Part shown: one piece after another, positions 6,715-7,704 of the stretch | Position numbering within the stretch: position 1 is the stretch's first letter | Layout of the letters: every line of letters begins with the position of its first letter | Assembly (NCBI GenBank): GCA_023417955.1 | Contig: JAEZDW010000212.1 | Location: 1 to 7,704 of the forward strand | Direction: 5' to 3' | DNA from: Bacteroidota bacterium | GTDB taxonomy: Bacteria; Bacteroidota; Bacteroidia; Cytophagales; Cyclobacteriaceae | DNA: 7,704 nt | Program-made: the position numbers and the translations under genes | Notes under the pieces: generated by a model | Seen by the model: the letters and a program-made list of their open reading frames with translations, nothing else | Database searches by the model: none | Told to the model about the DNA's origin: nothing

Positions 6715-7701
6715 ATGAAATTTACGTTCCTTTCAATACTTCTTTTCGTTATCCTTTCGGCGTACTGCCAGGAAGATACAAAACAGTGGTTCGAGTTCAC
6801 ACCCAAAGACTATTTCCGTTCGAATGATGTTGATTTGACCGATTGGCTGGATAAACCTGCCGGCAAGCACGGATTTATGACAATGCAGGGCGATGACTTT
6901 GCCTTTGAAGATGGGACGAAGGTAAAATTCTGGGGAGTCAACATTTGCGGCACAAGGCCTTTTTCGGGTGAAGAGAAGGTGCGTAGCTGGGTCCGGTTCC
7001 TGACGAAATACGGAATCAACAGCGTCAGATTTCACAAATTCACGTGGGATGCAACCGATGGGATACACTCCACTGAAATCACTCGTGAAAACTGGAGTCG
7101 CTTTGATTATTTCTGCAAAACGTTGCAAGATACTGGCGTCTATTACAGCTGGTCACACATCTATGGGCACAGGCTAATGCCTGCAGACAGTGCCCGCGTT
7201 ATCGCATATCAGGAAGTCCGCGACACAAAATTTCCCTGGTCACATCTCGATGGAACAACGGCATCACTCGTAAACTTCGCAGAAGATCTTCAGGCGGTTA
7301 ACATAGAGCTCACGATAAACATGCTGAATCATGTTAACCCGCTAACCGGCAAACGTTATGCAGAAGATCCTGCTCTCACTTTTATCGAACTTCAGAACGA
7401 AGACAACATTTACTGGGGCGCGATGGAGGAGACACTCAAACAGACGCCGACATACAGAAAAATCCTGTGCGAGAAATTTTCAAAGTGGCTGAAACAGAAG
7501 TACGGATCAGATGAAGCATTGGACAGAGCGTGGAATAACAAAGGGCGCGATAAGGATCAGTCAATTGAAAAAGGTAACATATACCCCAATCCCAATCACG
7601 GCTATTTTTCCTATGCTTATGAACAGGCATTGAAGGAGGACCGTCCGGTGGAACCCCATATCGCTGACAGAGCCGCGTTTGGTTTTTTAAAGCGGGGTTA
7701 G
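6715..7701 (+). CDS. Exported clan GH-A-like (cellulase/GH5-type) glycoside hydrolase, 3' incomplete or frameshifted
   Basis: The reading frame gives 328 residues. A signal peptide covers residues 1-18 (MKFTFL, hydrophobic core, then SAYC|QE); the Cys is preceded by Tyr, so this is not a good lipobox. A short beta segment leads to FEDGTKVKFWGVNI (65-77), the entry to a TIM barrel of the GH5/GH-A type. SVRFHK (103-108) fits strand 2. TFIELQNEDNIYWG holds Asn228-Glu229, the Asn-Glu pair that carries the acid/base Glu in clan GH-A. The nucleophile Glu expected later in the barrel is not present, so the protein is incomplete. After DRAAF (319-322) it ends in GFLKRG and a TAG three bases before the window end, inside homopolymer runs (T at 7683-7688, G at 7694-7697). 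The likely cause is a frameshift or low-quality contig end, not a natural stop. The family is not one I can name; the substrate is unknown. Confidence 0.72.
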   Translation: MKFTFLSILLFVILSAYCQEDTKQWFEFTPKDYFRSNDVDLTDWLDKPAGKHGFMTMQGDDFAFEDGTKVKFWGVNICGTRPFSGEEKVRSWVRFLTKYGINSVRFHKFTWDATDGIHSTEITRENWSRFDYFCKTLQDTGVYYSWSHIYGHRLMPADSARVIAYQEVRDTKFPWSHLDGTTASLVNFAEDLQAVNIELTINMLNHVNPLTGKRYAEDPALTFIELQNEDNIYWGAMEETLKQTPTYRKILCEKFSKWLKQKYGSDEALDRAWNNKGRDKDQSIEKGNIYPNPNHGYFSYAYEQALKEDRPVEPHIADRAAFGFLKRG

Positions 7702-7704
7702 TTT

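Noticed and set aside
6715..6774. Lipoprotein reading of the GH-A-like N-terminus at Cys18
   Set aside because: The residue before Cys is Tyr, which does not fit a lipobox; ordinary signal peptidase cleavage before Gln is more likely.

Overview
The window looks like part of a plant cell-wall glycan (pectin-type) utilisation locus from a Bacteroidota bacterium, probably a soil or plant-associated lineage outside the gut Bacteroides. The evidence is the gene content (GH140-like, GH78, exported YdjC-type deacetylase, exported clan GH-A-like hydrolase), the signal peptides whose mature ends begin with Gln or Asp-like residues, moderate base composition, and the absence of Shine-Dalgarno sequences before every visible start; AT-rich leaders are usual in that phylum. 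There are no tRNA, rRNA, CRISPR or mobile-element signatures, and no SusC/SusD pair in the window.

Layout. Positions 3-1145 (+) hold the 3' part of a DUF4038/GH140 apiosidase-like hydrolase, cut by the window start. After 30 bp comes 1176-2867 (+), a cytoplasmic protein that resembles D-apionate lactonase (ApnL). Six bases later a convergent operon ends. It runs on the minus strand from a 915-residue GH78 alpha-L-rhamnosidase (6481-3734) into an exported ChbG/YdjC-family deacetylase (3737-2874), joined by a 4-base ATGA overlap. A 233-bp divergent intergenic region (6482-6714) holds several short inverted repeats. From it a second plus-strand gene (6715 onward) encodes an exported clan GH-A-like hydrolase that stops early at the window edge, probably because of truncation plus a frameshift or sequence error.

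How the genes may work together. GH140 enzymes release D-apiose and GH78 enzymes release L-rhamnose, both found in rhamnogalacturonan II side chains; apiose also occurs in apiogalacturonan and plant glycosides. The released apiose would be imported, oxidised to D-apionolactone by a dehydrogenase not seen here, and opened to D-apionate by the ApnL-like protein. The deacetylase and the GH-A-like enzyme would act outside the cytoplasm on substituents or linkages that the sequence does not identify. The most interesting point is the direct pairing of an apiosidase-like gene with an apionate lactonase-like gene, which suggests an oxidative apiose route built into a polysaccharide-degradation cluster. 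Every stretch longer than 300 bases is covered by a gene.
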